From positions 79,791 through 114,405 of the forward strand of contig JBNGIQ010009323.1 of NCBI GenBank assembly GCA_049999765.1: DNA of 34,615 bases. The letters run 5' to 3'. Made by a program: the position numbers and the translations under genes. Of the stretch, positions 18,241-28,006 are shown one piece after another. The DNA comes from Phaeoceros laevis. Its lineage: Eukaryota > Anthocerotophyta > Anthocerotopsida > Notothyladales. Every line of letters starts with the position of its first letter. The stretch's first letter is position 1. The notes beneath the pieces are model-generated. The model made no database searches. It was not told where the DNA came from and saw only the letters and a program-made list of their open reading frames with translations.

Positions 18241-20350
18241 CACATTTGCTTGTTCGGTGAGGTGCTTTGTTTTACTGTTCTTGCTGTTTGTTTTGCCACA
18301 TCCTACTAATGCTTGTTTGATGAGATCGCTGCGCTTTGCTGTACAGGACTTCTCTTTCACGATCGGCGCGGCTGAGAGTCGCCTCGAACCTTGCTCACCG
18401 CTGACAACTCAGATGACCCGGGCCCGGCTAGGAGGTCTTTTTATCTCAAGTGATGCAACAACGCGAATGCTCGGCGTCTAGCAACAAGTTTCGAGGAAGC
18501 CCTTCCCTTGTTTTACAAGTAGCTAGGCATAGGCTTGTGAGCAGATCTGGCCATAGTTCGTAGACGCCATTTGTATCATTTGCAGCTTCTGTGCGCAGCA
18601 GGTTGGGCACCTTTGACTTGTTAGAACTGTAGCTAGCAAATGTTGCTGTTATGAAGCTTTGAACCTTTCGAGCTGTTATGATGGCAAATTTGATGAGACC
18701 TCGTCTGTACCCCTGAATCATGTAAGCCATGGCAATGGCACCTCGGATGGTCGTCCAGCCTATGGTAAGACAACATTTCAGTAGGCAAGAAGACGAAGCA
18801 TCTCCACAATTCGCCTCAGAAAGGGGGCCGAGAAAGGGAGTGTTAACAACCTGACGTGGCAAGTCCAAACAACCCTTTCAGGCTTAAAGCTGATGCCACA
18901 ACGGCTGGCCAACACGGAGTGATCTTGTCCAACCAGTCATCGGATCTCACATCCTGTTGACAAAGCTCACTTCAAGTAAGTACCAAGTCTGATGCTCACA
19001 CAGCAAGGTAGTAGTCACCCCAACTAAAAAATGACAAGAGTCCGACTCACCAGTAAACCTGACCTTTGTGCCAGAGTCACATATTCCGAGGCTGAGCACC
19101 AAGCTGGCACCCTTCTTTTCTTCTCCCCCGTAAATCACCACAAAAACCCCTTCCTTCGCCGCAGCAAAGGCAGTTTGCCGCCGCAAAGGCAAAGGCCGCG
19201 ACTCCGTAGGGCCGAAACCCCCGCTTTTGAAGTTTTTTCCAAGGCCTTATTTTAGCTTTGAACTTATTGTTTTGGTTATTAATTAATAAGACAATATTTT
19301 TCATGCACATCCATTTGCCACATGTCCTCGCCTGCTCTGAAGTTCGGGGTCGTGCCGGACAGCTATGATGGTCTTCCTTATCTTGCGCGTCAAAAACTAT
19401 CTATATGTGTGTGTGATATGCAAGTACCCCGTCAATCACTTCAAAACACAATGGGAATTTTGACCGGTTTGTCAAAAGGGTTTAATAGGTTCCTGGTTTT
19501 TTTACTAGTCAAAAAAAAGTTACTCGCACATTCGGATACCTTTTTAAACAAGGCTAAGGAGGCATGCTTTTTTAATAAAGCTATCGAGATATGTAATTTT
19601 TTTTCCAAAATAACACATGTTGACCTAATACCTACTGGGAAATGGGTCATAAATAGTTTTGACCGGTTTCCCATTACCGGATAACTTCTAGGGAAAAGGC
19701 TTAAGCCCTAAACGGTTTGACCGTTTGACCGTTTGACCGATTTGACTAATTTGACCGGTTTGAAAAGTTATAAATAGGTAAAATAGTTAAAAAGTTTTAA
19801 AACCTTCAAACACTTCAAAAAGGGCAATAAAGTCAGCTTTAATGAATACTTCTTCATGCACATTCTATCTCCTATCTTTGAAATCTTTCCAAAGTTAAGG
19901 CCAAGGCCAACGCTCATTAGATATATAGGAATAAAGTGTTGTATGAGAGGGCCCTATGAGACTTGTCAGCCTTTCACGGTTTTGGTACCAAATAGCAATA
20001 GCTGCAGCCCACGTGAGCTTAGCTATGAGCTTAGCTTGTGCATGCTCGAAGGCTTCTTCCGCTCTCCACCCGTGGACCTTAACAGCTCTAGACAAGGAGC
20101 CTAACCCAATTCTGCCTCCTCAGGACAAGGAAAGCCTCTGCCTCCAGAAAACTCTGGGACTTTTATTACCCAGTCTTTGCTTGATATCCGCATGGGCCAC
20201 ACATGATTAGCATACGGATTGGCCGCAGATGCATGGGCTTGCCTGAGATGAGCTGTAATTTTTTTTCACATTGACCGGATGACCTTGCGATAATAAGGTA
20301 TAAGCTCGCGCCCCTCCATGCGCTGCTTCCCCGCCAGCTCCCGCTCCTCC
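18241..20350. other. Intergenic, no gene recognised
   Basis: Short open frames occur on both strands (for example 18446-18868 minus and 19895-20095 minus), but none resembles a known family. 19440-19760 is AT-rich with recurring TTTGACCGG(TTT) motifs, including three head-to-tail copies near 19705-19735. 20140-20350 leads into the gene-fragment mosaic. Confidence 0.45.
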
Positions 20351-20543
20351 TTGCCTTGTTGATATGTATGCAAATGTGGCCAGTTGGAAGATGCACGCCA
20401 GCATTTTGACAGTCTGGCCATAAGGGAAGCGGTAATAGAGAATGCCATGAGAAATGGATACGGGAGAAACAATGAACGCTGCAGGGCTACAGCCTGTTTC
20501 GAAGAGATGCTTCTGGGTGGTGTTCAACCTAATGACACCACAG
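20351..20543 (+). pseudogene. PPR gene fragment, mobile module copy A
   Basis: In mixed frames it encodes an S motif (LVDMYA followed by 'QLEDARQHFDSLA') and part of a P motif ending in ACFEEMLLGGVQPNDTT. Frameshifts and stops break it. It is about 85% similar to the minus-strand segment 32843-33036, and both copies end at nearly the same points with different neighbours. Here it is fused to a cytochrome b561 fragment. Confidence 0.75.
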
Positions 20544-20564
20544 GGCTCTGCTTTCAGGGCGCAC

Positions 20565-20830
20565 AATGAGAGTGTCCCGCCTCTACAGCCTGCACTCTTG
20601 GCTGGGCATGCCTGTGGCCGTGCTGTTTGGTGTAGAGTGTTTTCCAGGAATTTACACCTACTGGTACCCGGTGCCAGATCTGCCGGCAGGAGCGCATATC
20701 TGCCCTGGCATGTTGTCGGGGGTCTGTTCGTGTATGCTTTAGGGCTCCTAGCGACAGAGACAGGAATTTTGGAGAAGGTGACGTTTCTCGAGATGCACAA
20801 GATCGCAGGCCACTATGATGCTTGGTCATC
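20565..20830 (+). pseudogene. Cytochrome b561 fragment, frameshifted
   Basis: Cytochromes b561 are transmembrane di-haem proteins that move electrons from ascorbate across membranes. The fragment reads SRLYSLHSWLGM...GIYTYWYP in one frame. After a one-base loss near 20670 it continues PGARSAGRSAYLPWHVVGG and then FVYALGLLATETGILEKVTFL in another. The two His-containing motifs (LHSW and PWHV) and the ATAETG/EKLTFL-type block are characteristic. The N-terminal half and the last membrane segment are missing. The second frame is open into the following RRP45 fragment, so from the ATG at 20454 a chimeric open frame runs to 21350. There is no promoter evidence; it is most simply a captured, broken gene fragment. 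Confidence 0.8.
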
Positions 20831-20929
20831 AGCTTTTCAAAGTGCGTCCTTCCCTGGATTGCGGTGCCGCCCTACCAGTCGAACCACTCTCAAGGAAGGG
20901 GTGTGCTGTGTTGTTACTGATGCGTGTAC

Positions 20930-21337
20930 TGTGGATGGCAGGGAGGATGGTGCTGTGGAGGTTCAGCAGAGTGAAAATCGGATAATGGCAGTTGCAAGTG
21001 CGCAGCTAGGAGCGCCATATCCTGACCGTCCAAACGAAGGTTCACTGTCTATATATACAGAATTTTCGCCCATGGCTGATCCGAACTTCGAGCCTGGTCG
21101 TCCAGGGGAGCAAGCGATTGAGCTTGGTCGCATTGTCGATAGAGGTCTCAGGTATTTTTGTCCGCCTGCTACCTTTGTGCTGAGCAAAGTTATTACTTCT
21201 CCGACATTTGACAGCATTTTGACAGAAGTTTTTGGTTGCAGGGACAGCAGGGCAGTAGATACAGAATCCCTCTGCGTCTTGGCAGGTAGAGCGGTATGGG
21301 CCATTCGACTTGATTTGCACATACTGGACAATGGCGG
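20930..21337 (+). pseudogene. Exosome subunit RRP45 fragment, two exons with intron
   Basis: RRP45 is a catalytically inactive RNase PH-like subunit of the exosome ring, which degrades and trims RNA 3'-5'. The first exon piece encodes EDGAVEVQ...DRPNEGSLSIYTEFSPMADPNFEPGRP and on to ELGRIVDRGLR. The second encodes DSRAVDTESLCVLAGRAVWAIRLDLHILDNGG. Between them is a 90-bp GT-AG intron (21152-21241) whose removal restores GLRDSRAVD. A further donor-like GT follows at 21338, but the next RRP45 exon (NLVDAAN... in the family) is absent. About 50 N-terminal residues and the C-terminal half are missing. The retained intron means genomic DNA, not cDNA, was captured. The intron is a multiple of three without stops, so frame is kept spliced or not. 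Confidence 0.87.
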
Positions 21338-21437
21338 GTACTTTGTCTGACTATCTTTGACCTTTGATGCCATTTACGGCACTTGGAGTGCCAGCTTACA
21401 GCGAGCTGAGATCCTGCTACTTGGTAGTGACAATACA

Positions 21438-21792
21438 GCAAGACTTTGTCCGTGATGAATGCACTATTTTGACACACGGCTATTCAAGGGTGGTTGTATC
21501 ACTTCTTAAGTTTGCTGCTTCAAATGGAAAGCACTTCAGTGTAATCTGTACAGGTACTGTAAGCATATTGGACCTTGCTCTGGCGTCCAGGCCAGTTGCA
21601 AGTAGGGTGTGAGCGTGTAAGTCACGCCCAAGGAGGCAGCAAATTGCACTTCTGATGTGGCGTGAATGTTTGCAGAAGGGCGACCTGATAACACAGGAGC
21701 AGACATGGCAAAGGAGATTGTTTCAGTCGGAATCCCTGTTAATCTTATACTTGATGCTGGAGTCGCTTGTCTGATGGAGAAAGTTGACATGG
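21438..21792 (+). pseudogene. eIF2B-alpha fragment, two exons with intron
   Basis: eIF2B-alpha is the regulatory subunit of the guanine-nucleotide exchange factor for translation initiation factor eIF2. The first exon piece reads QDFVRDECTILTHGYSRVV and continues SLLKFAASNGKHFSVICT. A GT-AG intron (21554-21675, 122 bp) follows. The second exon reads EGRPDNTGADMAKEIVSVG and IPVNLILDAGVACLMEKVDMV, where family members continue VGADGVVE. The junction regenerates the family motif CTEGRPD. Sequence identity ends abruptly at about 21792 and PPR sequence takes over. Neither the start nor the C-terminus of the gene is present. As in the RRP45 piece, the intron shows capture of genomic DNA. Confidence 0.85.
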
Positions 21793-22030
21793 TGCCTGAA
21801 ATCCTTTGACAAGTTGCAAAGGGCAGGCATAAAACCGAAGCAGTACTATTACTTTCGCTTTCGCTCCTAGCAACCCCCATGAATGCAGGATTGCTTTCAA
21901 GACAGAGGATCCAGTACTTCAATATTAGTTAAAACCATGGAAGAACATGGGATAACGCCTAAACACCTCATGGTTGATATCCAGAGCCTAGCAAGACTGC
22001 TCAGCATACATTTAGAATCTTGATCACCTA
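21793..22030 (+). pseudogene. PPR fragment (P2-L2-S2 region)
   Basis: In mixed frames: FDKLQRAGIKP (end of a P motif), then ATPMNAGLLSR (family: ACNHAGLL), QYFNIS, and EEHGITPKHLMVDI (family: EHGITPTLEHYTCMVDLL). Several frameshifts and stops make it nonfunctional. It follows the eIF2B-alpha piece without spacer, so PPR sequence flanks the captured fragments on both sides. Confidence 0.65.
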
Positions 22031-22232
22031 TATATCTGAAATGTCAACTGGTGCAACCTGACCAGCAAGTCTGGCCTCATTGCTGAACATTGTTGAGCTG
22101 GGGAGATGGGTTCCTGGGTGTGCCAAAAGTTCCTTTCACCCAAAACATGGAACAGCACACAAACTTGTCCTGAGGTCAAGAATCTACATGCCCAAGCTCA
22201 AATTTAATATGCTGAATTAGGTGAAGGAAACT

Positions 22233-22900
22233 TCAGTTTGACCTGAGAGCACAGGCACCTAGGTGCTGGGGAGAGCACGAGAACTTCAAGGAACTGCATA
22301 CTTCTGTAGGAGGCATCAGCAAATTTTGGTGAGCTAAGTTCACTGCTTGGAGTTCTAAATGTTGAAGGTTCCACGACCCTCCATACGAAGTGTAAAACTG
22401 CCAGATTGAGTCTCGGCTGCAGTACTGGTGGACAAGCAGCAGGGGATGTATGTATACTAGACTCCTAATGCGCCAAATCCAAGCCTGGGCAACTGCTAGA
22501 AAGATAAGAAGACAGAATGATATAATCAGGCTAATGACGCCGAGGCAAGTTACCCAGGGTTTGGTGCAGAACTTCCTCATAAACTGGAAGAACAGCCGCC
22601 TCGACTTGCTTTGCAGATGACAAGCTACTTCGTGCTGCAAAACTTCCATCTCATAGCTCAAACAGATGGTGATGTCATCTAGCATCCTATTAATATTCCA
22701 GTTCCGGGCCACCACTTCATCGCTCCCTGCACACGTTATTCTTGATGATCTTCCACTTGCTCATGAGCCCGGCATCCTCGGCGGTAGCAACAAGCCGATT
22801 CATGAGAATGATGTAGGAGCGCCAGAAGCCAGCCCCAGGCCGACTTAGCTGCTCATAAACAGCCAGGTTTCGTAGCCGTGCTGTTGTGGTTCTGTTCTTC
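22233..22900 (-). pseudogene. DUF247 (UPF0481) C-terminal fragment, frameshifted
   Basis: DUF247 proteins are plant-specific membrane proteins of mostly unknown role. Reading minus from about 22900, TARLRNLAVYEQLS, then FWRSYIILMNRLVATAEDAGL and MSKWKII match the family's conserved region before its membrane anchor. A one-base frameshift near 22722 follows. The frame then continues GSDEVVARNW...MEVLQHEVACHLQSK, FMRKFCTKPWVTCLGVISL and IISFCLLIFLAVAQAW, the family's PW-containing hydrophobic anchor. The N-terminal half is missing and the last ~80 codons look unrelated. It lies immediately 3' of the 616-codon PPR gene on the same strand and opposite to the neighbouring mosaic. Confidence 0.75.
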
Positions 22901-23032
22901 TTCTTCTACTAGTGCAAACACTAGTAGGAGCAAGTGGCATTTTCTCGTTCTCACCAATCCGCCCACCATGAGCAACTCAGAGTCAGGGTTGGATTCCCAA
23001 TCTTTCTTCGTTCATTGCACTAAAACCGCTTC

Positions 23033-24883
23033 TTAGCTCTGCACCGATATGCACCCATCGTGGGTTTCCTTATTCGTGACAACAAATGCATGGACATCTC
23101 CATTCATGTCGGTCAACCAGCTTAGACCTTGCTTCTTCCATGCATGCTCCTTCACTCTCATAGCCTCGATCTCCTGGGCGTGTTCCGGCATTTGAGCTGT
23201 GGCATATATGTTAGCCATCAGAATGTATGGAAACGAATTATTTCTATCCAGCCTAACGGCATGTTCGAATGCTTCCCTACCAAGCTCCACTTCGCCCCAC
23301 TTCCGACAAGCACCCAATATACTACTCCAGACCACACTGTCAGGTTGGAAAGGCATTGTTCTTGCCATGTGCATTGCCCTGTCAACTTGACCAGCACGGC
23401 CAAGCAGATCAATCATGCAGCTATAAAGCTCAATGGTTGGAGCTACGCCATACCCATTGATCATGGAGTCCAAGTAATGCTCAGCTTTGTCCAGTAGACC
23501 GGCATGGCAGCATACACTTAGCACGCTGAGAAATGTAATTGCATCCGGCTGCACAGCCTCCTGGTTCATCCTATCAAATAAACCGAAGACAACCCCAGTG
23601 TGTCCTTGACGGGAATACCCTGCAATCAACGCATTCCATGTCACGATGTCTCTCGACGCCAATCCATCAAACACCTGCTGAGCGTGCAACATGCTGCCAC
23701 ATTTGCAGTACATGTCAACCAAGGCGTTTGCCACATAAAGGTCAGTAGCCTGCAGCCCTGATTTGGAGATTTGAGCATGTATTTCCTTCCCCTTCTCTAG
23801 ACCTGCAACAGTGCTGCAGGTCTGGAGGAGGCAGACAAATGTAAACGCATCAGCTGGATTGATGCCCTCGTCCTGCATACTTTTGTAGAGGCTGAGGGCC
23901 TCTTGACCCTGGGAACGCTGAGAATAACCTGCAATCATAACATTCCATGTCACCACGTTCTTCATTGGTAGATTGTCAAACACTTCACGTGCTTCAAGTA
24001 TGCTCCCACACTTTACATACATGTCCACCAAGCAGGTTCCAACAACCACATCAGCATCCAACCGTCTTTCTCGAATCTGTGCATGGAGCCGCTTCCCCTC
24101 AACAAGAGCTCTGGCGCTCGCACATGCTTGCAGAAGACAAACGAATGTTACATGATTTGCTGGGGTTATGCCCTCCTGCTGCATGCATGCATAAATATTA
24201 AGGGCTTCTTGTTCCAGGCCATGCTGGGTATATCCTGCAATCATGGCAGTCCATGTTATCACATTTTTTCGTGGCAAACAGTCAAACACCATCCGTGCAT
24301 CCTCTAAGCTCCCACACTTCGCATACATATCCACTAGGCAGTTACCAACAAACATACTGGGCTTGCCTCCAAGTCCCAGAATATCAGTATGAACCTGCCT
24401 GCCAGAGACAAGATCCTCTGCCATGGCACACGCTTTGAGAACTGCCACAAATATGTGGTCGTCTGCCTTGATGGGCGAGTCTCTCATCTGTCGATATAGC
24501 ACTATAGCCTGTCTAGGCTGGTTATGTCGAGCATGAGCCATAATAATGGAAGCCCACATGTACCGGGTGGGTGTAGAGATCTTATTGAATACTTCGCTTG
24601 CTTCCGTTAACCTCCCATGAGATGCATACATACAGATGATGTGGTTGGCCAAGAATGTATTCAACCCATACCCGCTCCTGACCACCATAGCATGCACCTT
24701 CCTGCCCAATACCAAGTCCTTCTCGGCCATACATCTTTTAAGGACACCGTAGAAGACATAGTTGTCGACAGGGGATCCTCGCTGGACCAATAACTCCAAC
24801 GCTTCAGCAGCACCACTTAGCTGCTTCTCTTCAACAATTTTGCTCCAGGTTCCAAACTGCAACTTTTCTCGATGCTCAACCAC
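23033..24883 (-). CDS. PLS-class PPR protein, E-type, 5' end in an unseen exon
   Basis: An open frame of 616 codons encodes a PPR protein expected to bind organellar RNA. Motif order: a degenerate start (WSKIVEEK), an L-S pair (about 42-107), then P-L-S triplets with P motifs at about 108, 208 and 309, a P2 at about 412, L2-S2, and E motifs (about 515-590). It ends in WLTDMNGDVHAFVVTNKETH, the E+ segment where many relatives continue into a DYW deaminase. Here it stops 9 residues later, so it has no deaminase. There is no ATG upstream of the first motif: the frame opens after a TAA near 24950, and the first in-frame ATG is at codon 52 (24728-24730), inside the first L motif. A strong acceptor (TCTCTTTTTTCTCACATTCAAG on the minus strand, ending about 24895) suggests an upstream exon supplies the start. 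A partial duplicate lies at 32182-32835. Confidence 0.8.
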   Translation of the reverse strand: MVEHREKLQFGTWSKIVEEKQLSGAAEALELLVQRGSPVDNYVFYGVLKRCMAEKDLVLGRKVHAMVVRSGYGLNTFLANHIICMYASHGRLTEASEVFNKISTPTRYMWASIIMAHARHNQPRQAIVLYRQMRDSPIKADDHIFVAVLKACAMAEDLVSGRQVHTDILGLGGKPSMFVGNCLVDMYAKCGSLEDARMVFDCLPRKNVITWTAMIAGYTQHGLEQEALNIYACMQQEGITPANHVTFVCLLQACASARALVEGKRLHAQIRERRLDADVVVGTCLVDMYVKCGSILEAREVFDNLPMKNVVTWNVMIAGYSQRSQGQEALSLYKSMQDEGINPADAFTFVCLLQTCSTVAGLEKGKEIHAQISKSGLQATDLYVANALVDMYCKCGSMLHAQQVFDGLASRDIVTWNALIAGYSRQGHTGVVFGLFDRMNQEAVQPDAITFLSVLSVCCHAGLLDKAEHYLDSMINGYGVAPTIELYSCMIDLLGRAGQVDRAMHMARTMPFQPDSVVWSSILGACRKWGEVELGREAFEHAVRLDRNNSFPYILMANIYATAQMPEHAQEIEAMRVKEHAWKKQGLSWLTDMNGDVHAFVVTNKETHDGCISVQS

Positions 24884-24900
24884 CCTGCGAGGCTCTTGAA

Positions 24901-25379
24901 TGTGAGAAAAAAGAGATTCTTGCTCACAAGTGAAAATTCTAGGTTACACTCACTCAAACGTGAAGAACCCGGCAGAATTTGGGCGAGGCAGCAGAATTTC
25001 GCACCTGCTTGACTCCACTTGGTCTCCAGAAAAAATCCTTTCTTCATTGTACATACGCACCTGACTACCCTCCTTGCCTCCAAGAGCTCCCCGGCCGGTG
25101 TTTGGGAAAAGGGCAACGGATGTGTGACAATTGAGAGATGTGTAGCGATTTTGTGTGAAGCTTATGGTTGCTCCTTCAAGTCCCATATTCCGCTTCTCCC
25201 TGTGTCCACACAAGGTGGCCTCCCTGTCATGATGTATCCCCTGTCAAATTTGTTTGAAGGACACCCAGCTGAGCTGCCGAGATGCGCCACGATAATAATG
25301 CACGGATATCTAACAGTGGCTTGGACTGTCGGAGCACCATAGAGAGCTCGGCAGGGCCCATCACCATGTTAGCTAACCA
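24901..25379. other. Divergent region between PPR gene and PPR relic
   Basis: Nothing recognisable is encoded. It should contain the leader, a probable intron and the promoter of the minus-strand PPR gene. No clear TATA box was found. Confidence 0.35.
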
Positions 25380-25660
25380 CGGCAGCAGCGCATTACAGCA
25401 GAAACTTGGCCTGTCAGGGTCAGGCCAAGAGGCGCTTTGTGTATGGACAAATGGAGGAGGCGATTCTAATTTTTGGCTGACCCTGTTACTTTTGCTTGCC
25501 TTCTGAAGGCCTGTGCAAGCACTGGTGCCGTACAGAAGGGCAGGGAGCTGCACTCAAAGATTGTCAAAAGTGGTTTGCTGGATTGTCGTGGTGAGCAACT
25601 GTGTGGTGGACATGTAAATGTGGTCAGCCGGAAGAGGCGCGCAAGATGAGCTGCTAATTT
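25380..25660 (+). pseudogene. Decayed PPR unit
   Basis: Across shifting frames it reads GQEALCV(Y)GQMEEA, then (F)ACLLKAC, KGRELHSKIVKSGL and V(D)MYAN-like remnants: a P-L-S run. It shares long near-identical stretches with 26400-26660 and 26880-27130, so all derive from one amplified unit. Frameshifts make it noncoding. Confidence 0.65.
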
Positions 25661-25714
25661 TTTCATTTTTTCCTTTTCTTTTTGTAGGGCAAGCAACAAG
25701 AGGTGTACGAACTC

Positions 25715-26060
25715 ACCTGCTCACTTTTGTTGTGACCAAACTGTTCACACTGCTCACTTTGCTCAACATGTCCAACCATGCTCAAACTGCTCAACCTGTC
25801 GAATTATTTATACTAACCAACTACTCAACCTGTCCAAAATGCTCAAACAGGTCAATAAGGCTCTACTGACCACTCACCACCGTTGAACGCGACGACAGAT
25901 GCACCATCTCACCCGCTCACTTTTTTTTGTTGTAGTCAATCTGTTCACTTTGTTGAACACGTCCAACCATGCTCAATCTGCTCAAACTGTTCGATGATTC
26001 ATACTGACAACCTGCTCAACCTGTCCAAAACGCTCGACCTGTCCACAATGCTCAAACTGC
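25715..26060 (+). repeat. TGCTCAA-rich duplicated segment
   Basis: Two diverged copies (about 25715-25900 and 25910-26060) each start with 'ccgctcactttt.ttgttgt' and contain many TGCTCAAACTG / TGTCCAAAATG-type short repeats. The block lies between PPR relic units and is probably an insertion that expanded locally. Confidence 0.6.
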
Positions 26061-27190
26061 TCAAGAGACAAGATGTCTTCATGTGGCCTTCCATACTCTC
26101 TGCACATGCTAAGCACGGAAAACCGAAGGAAGCCATACAACTCTACCGAGAAATGCGCAAGTCAGGAGTGAAGGCACATGGCTACGTCTTTGTAGTGCCC
26201 TTCAAGCTTGTGCATTTGCCGCGGACTTGGAAGCTGGCACGAAAGTCCACCCTGATGTGTTGCATAGCCGTAACCCTACAGACTTGCTTGTTGGCACCTG
26301 CGTGGTAGACATGTATGCAATGTGGTGCTGTGGAGAATACGCGCCATGTTATTGACAGCATGGACACAAACGATGTGGTGACATGGAATGCTCTGGCTGC
26401 AGGGTATACACAGCAAGGACTCGGCCAAGAGGCGGTTGCTGTATGGACAAATGGAGGAGGCAGGCCTCATTTTGGTTGACCGTGGTACTTTTGCTTACCG
26501 TCCGAGGCGTTTGCAAGCACTGGTGCCATACAGAAGGGGCAAGGAGCTGCACTCAAAGATCGTCAACGAGGTCGGCTGGATGATGCAGTGGTGGGCACCT
26601 GCCCGGTGGACATACATGCAAAATCTGGTGAGCTGGAAGATGCACGCCAGGCTTTAACAGCATGGAAACAAAGAATTTGGTGGCATATGCATGGAATGCC
26701 CTGATCGAGAGGCAGGGAGCTGCACTCGCAGATTGTTAAAGGGGTCTGCTGGAGGATGTAGTGGTCAGCACCTGCCTGGTGGACATGTATGCAAAAATGG
26801 TAGGCTGGAAGGTGCACACCAGGGGGAATTTAAGACAGGATGGCCACAAAGAATGTGATGACATGGTCAGTGCTGATAGTCAGGTATGCGCAGCAAGGAC
26901 CAGGCCAAGAGGCGCTTTGTGTATGGACACATGGAGGAGGCGGGCCTCATTCTGGCTGACCGTGCTACTTTTGCTTGCCTTCTGAAGGCGTGTACAAGCA
27001 CTGATGCCATACAGAAGGCCAGGGAGCTGCACGCAAAGATTGTCAAAGAGGTCTGCTGGGTGAGGTAGTGGCAGGCAAATACCTGGTGGACATGTACGCA
27101 AATGTGGTGAGCTGGACGAGGCGCGCCAGTGTTTGATAACATGAACACACAGAATGTGGAGACAAGGGCAGCACTGATTGCTGGGTAATC
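26041..27190 (+). pseudogene. PPR pseudogene with tandem decayed units
   Basis: The best-preserved stretch, 26060-26185, reads LLKRQDVFMWPSILSAHAK and HGKPKEAIQLYREMRKSGVK, like the P motif of the neighbouring 616-codon PPR (MWASIIMAHARHNQPRQAI). Downstream, three successive units (26370-26680, 26700-26820 partial, 26850-27190) carry GQEA...YGQMEEAGLI, LKAC, KELHSKIV and VDMYA pieces. Numerous frameshifts and stops break every unit. It runs divergently from the minus-strand PPR gene, so the pair looks like an inverted duplication, one half of which has decayed. Confidence 0.75.
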
Positions 27191-27212
27191 TTACGCGTGC
27201 TGGCCGTGGCAG

Positions 27213-27267
27213 TCCCTGGACGGGGGCTCCCGGTTGTCGCTTACACTCCCTGGACGGGGGCTCCCGG
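27213..27267. repeat. Short duplication, 34-bp period
   Basis: tccctggacgggggctcccgg occurs at 27213-27233 and 27247-27267, with related intervening sequence. Confidence 0.85.
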
Positions 27268-27284
27268 TCGCCGGTCGAAAAACC

Positions 27285-27356
27285 TGACGGGGTGTTCAAT
27301 TCCCATGTGGAGTTGCTAAACACCATAATCTTCCTACTAGTACTACTACTGGCCAA
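27285..27356 (+). repeat. Dispersed 'attcccatg.ggagt' + TAC tail, copy 1
   Basis: ttcaattcccatgtggagtt is followed about 30 bp later by ctactagtactactactgg. Similar blocks are at 29425-29478 and 33910-33970, all on the plus strand. Unrelated upstream sequence but a shared end plus a TAC-rich tail suggests 5'-truncated retroelement 3' ends. Confidence 0.4.
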
Positions 27357-27370
27357 TTAGATGAGGCCGT

Positions 27371-27456
27371 GAGGGTGCTATTATCACATGAAGGCTAGAG
27401 TAATGTGGTGCGAGAGGGTGCTATTATCACATGAAGGCTAGAGTAATGTGGTGCGC
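27371..27456. repeat. Perfect 43-bp tandem duplication
   Basis: Copies 27371-27413 and 27414-27456 are identical and begin gagggtgctattatcacatg. Confidence 0.95.
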
Positions 27457-28006
27457 TTGATGTCTTTGTTCAATGCTTGCTCAATCATGGGATATAGAGA
27501 GGGCGATGTGATGTTTTGGAAGCAGTGATGTTTTATTAGGCTGGACCCTCAAATACCGTCTGCCTATTGGTTAAGTAGACGCCCACCCAACAAGATTAAT
27601 AACAGCGATTTTACGATAACACCAATGAGCGTAGGGAAGGGCCGGTAGAAACTAGCAGGTAATTACCAATTGGTAAATACCAGTTTAAAACAGTTTTTAA
27701 CAGGCCCCTCGAAAATCAAAGTAACTACCAGGTAATTACCAATTGGTGGAAACACCTTGTTTTAAACAGATTTGGTAAATACCATATTTTAAACATATTA
27801 TATTTATTTAAAAAATGATTTTAAATATACATTAATTTGTAATATATCTCGGTCCACCGTAACTATGTTTGATATGGACACCGAGAACATGTGTGAATCT
27901 CTATATATGAACACAAGGAGGAACGCAAGTAAATATCCAAGTCTTTTGAAGTTCTTGTCTGTACCACAACTCAGGTTCAAGGTCAAGGGATCTTAAAGCT
28001 TAGTAC

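Noticed and set aside
18446-18868. 140-codon minus-strand open frame
   Set aside because: No family resemblance, lies in repeat-derived sequence, no clear promoter.
19895-20210. Open frames on both strands with Ala-rich helical peptides
   Set aside because: Could be another captured gene fragment, but no family could be recognised on either strand.
27285-27310. tRNA gene suggested by a B-box-like ttcaattcccatg
   Set aside because: No A box at the right distance and no cloverleaf seen; the motif belongs to a dispersed repeat.
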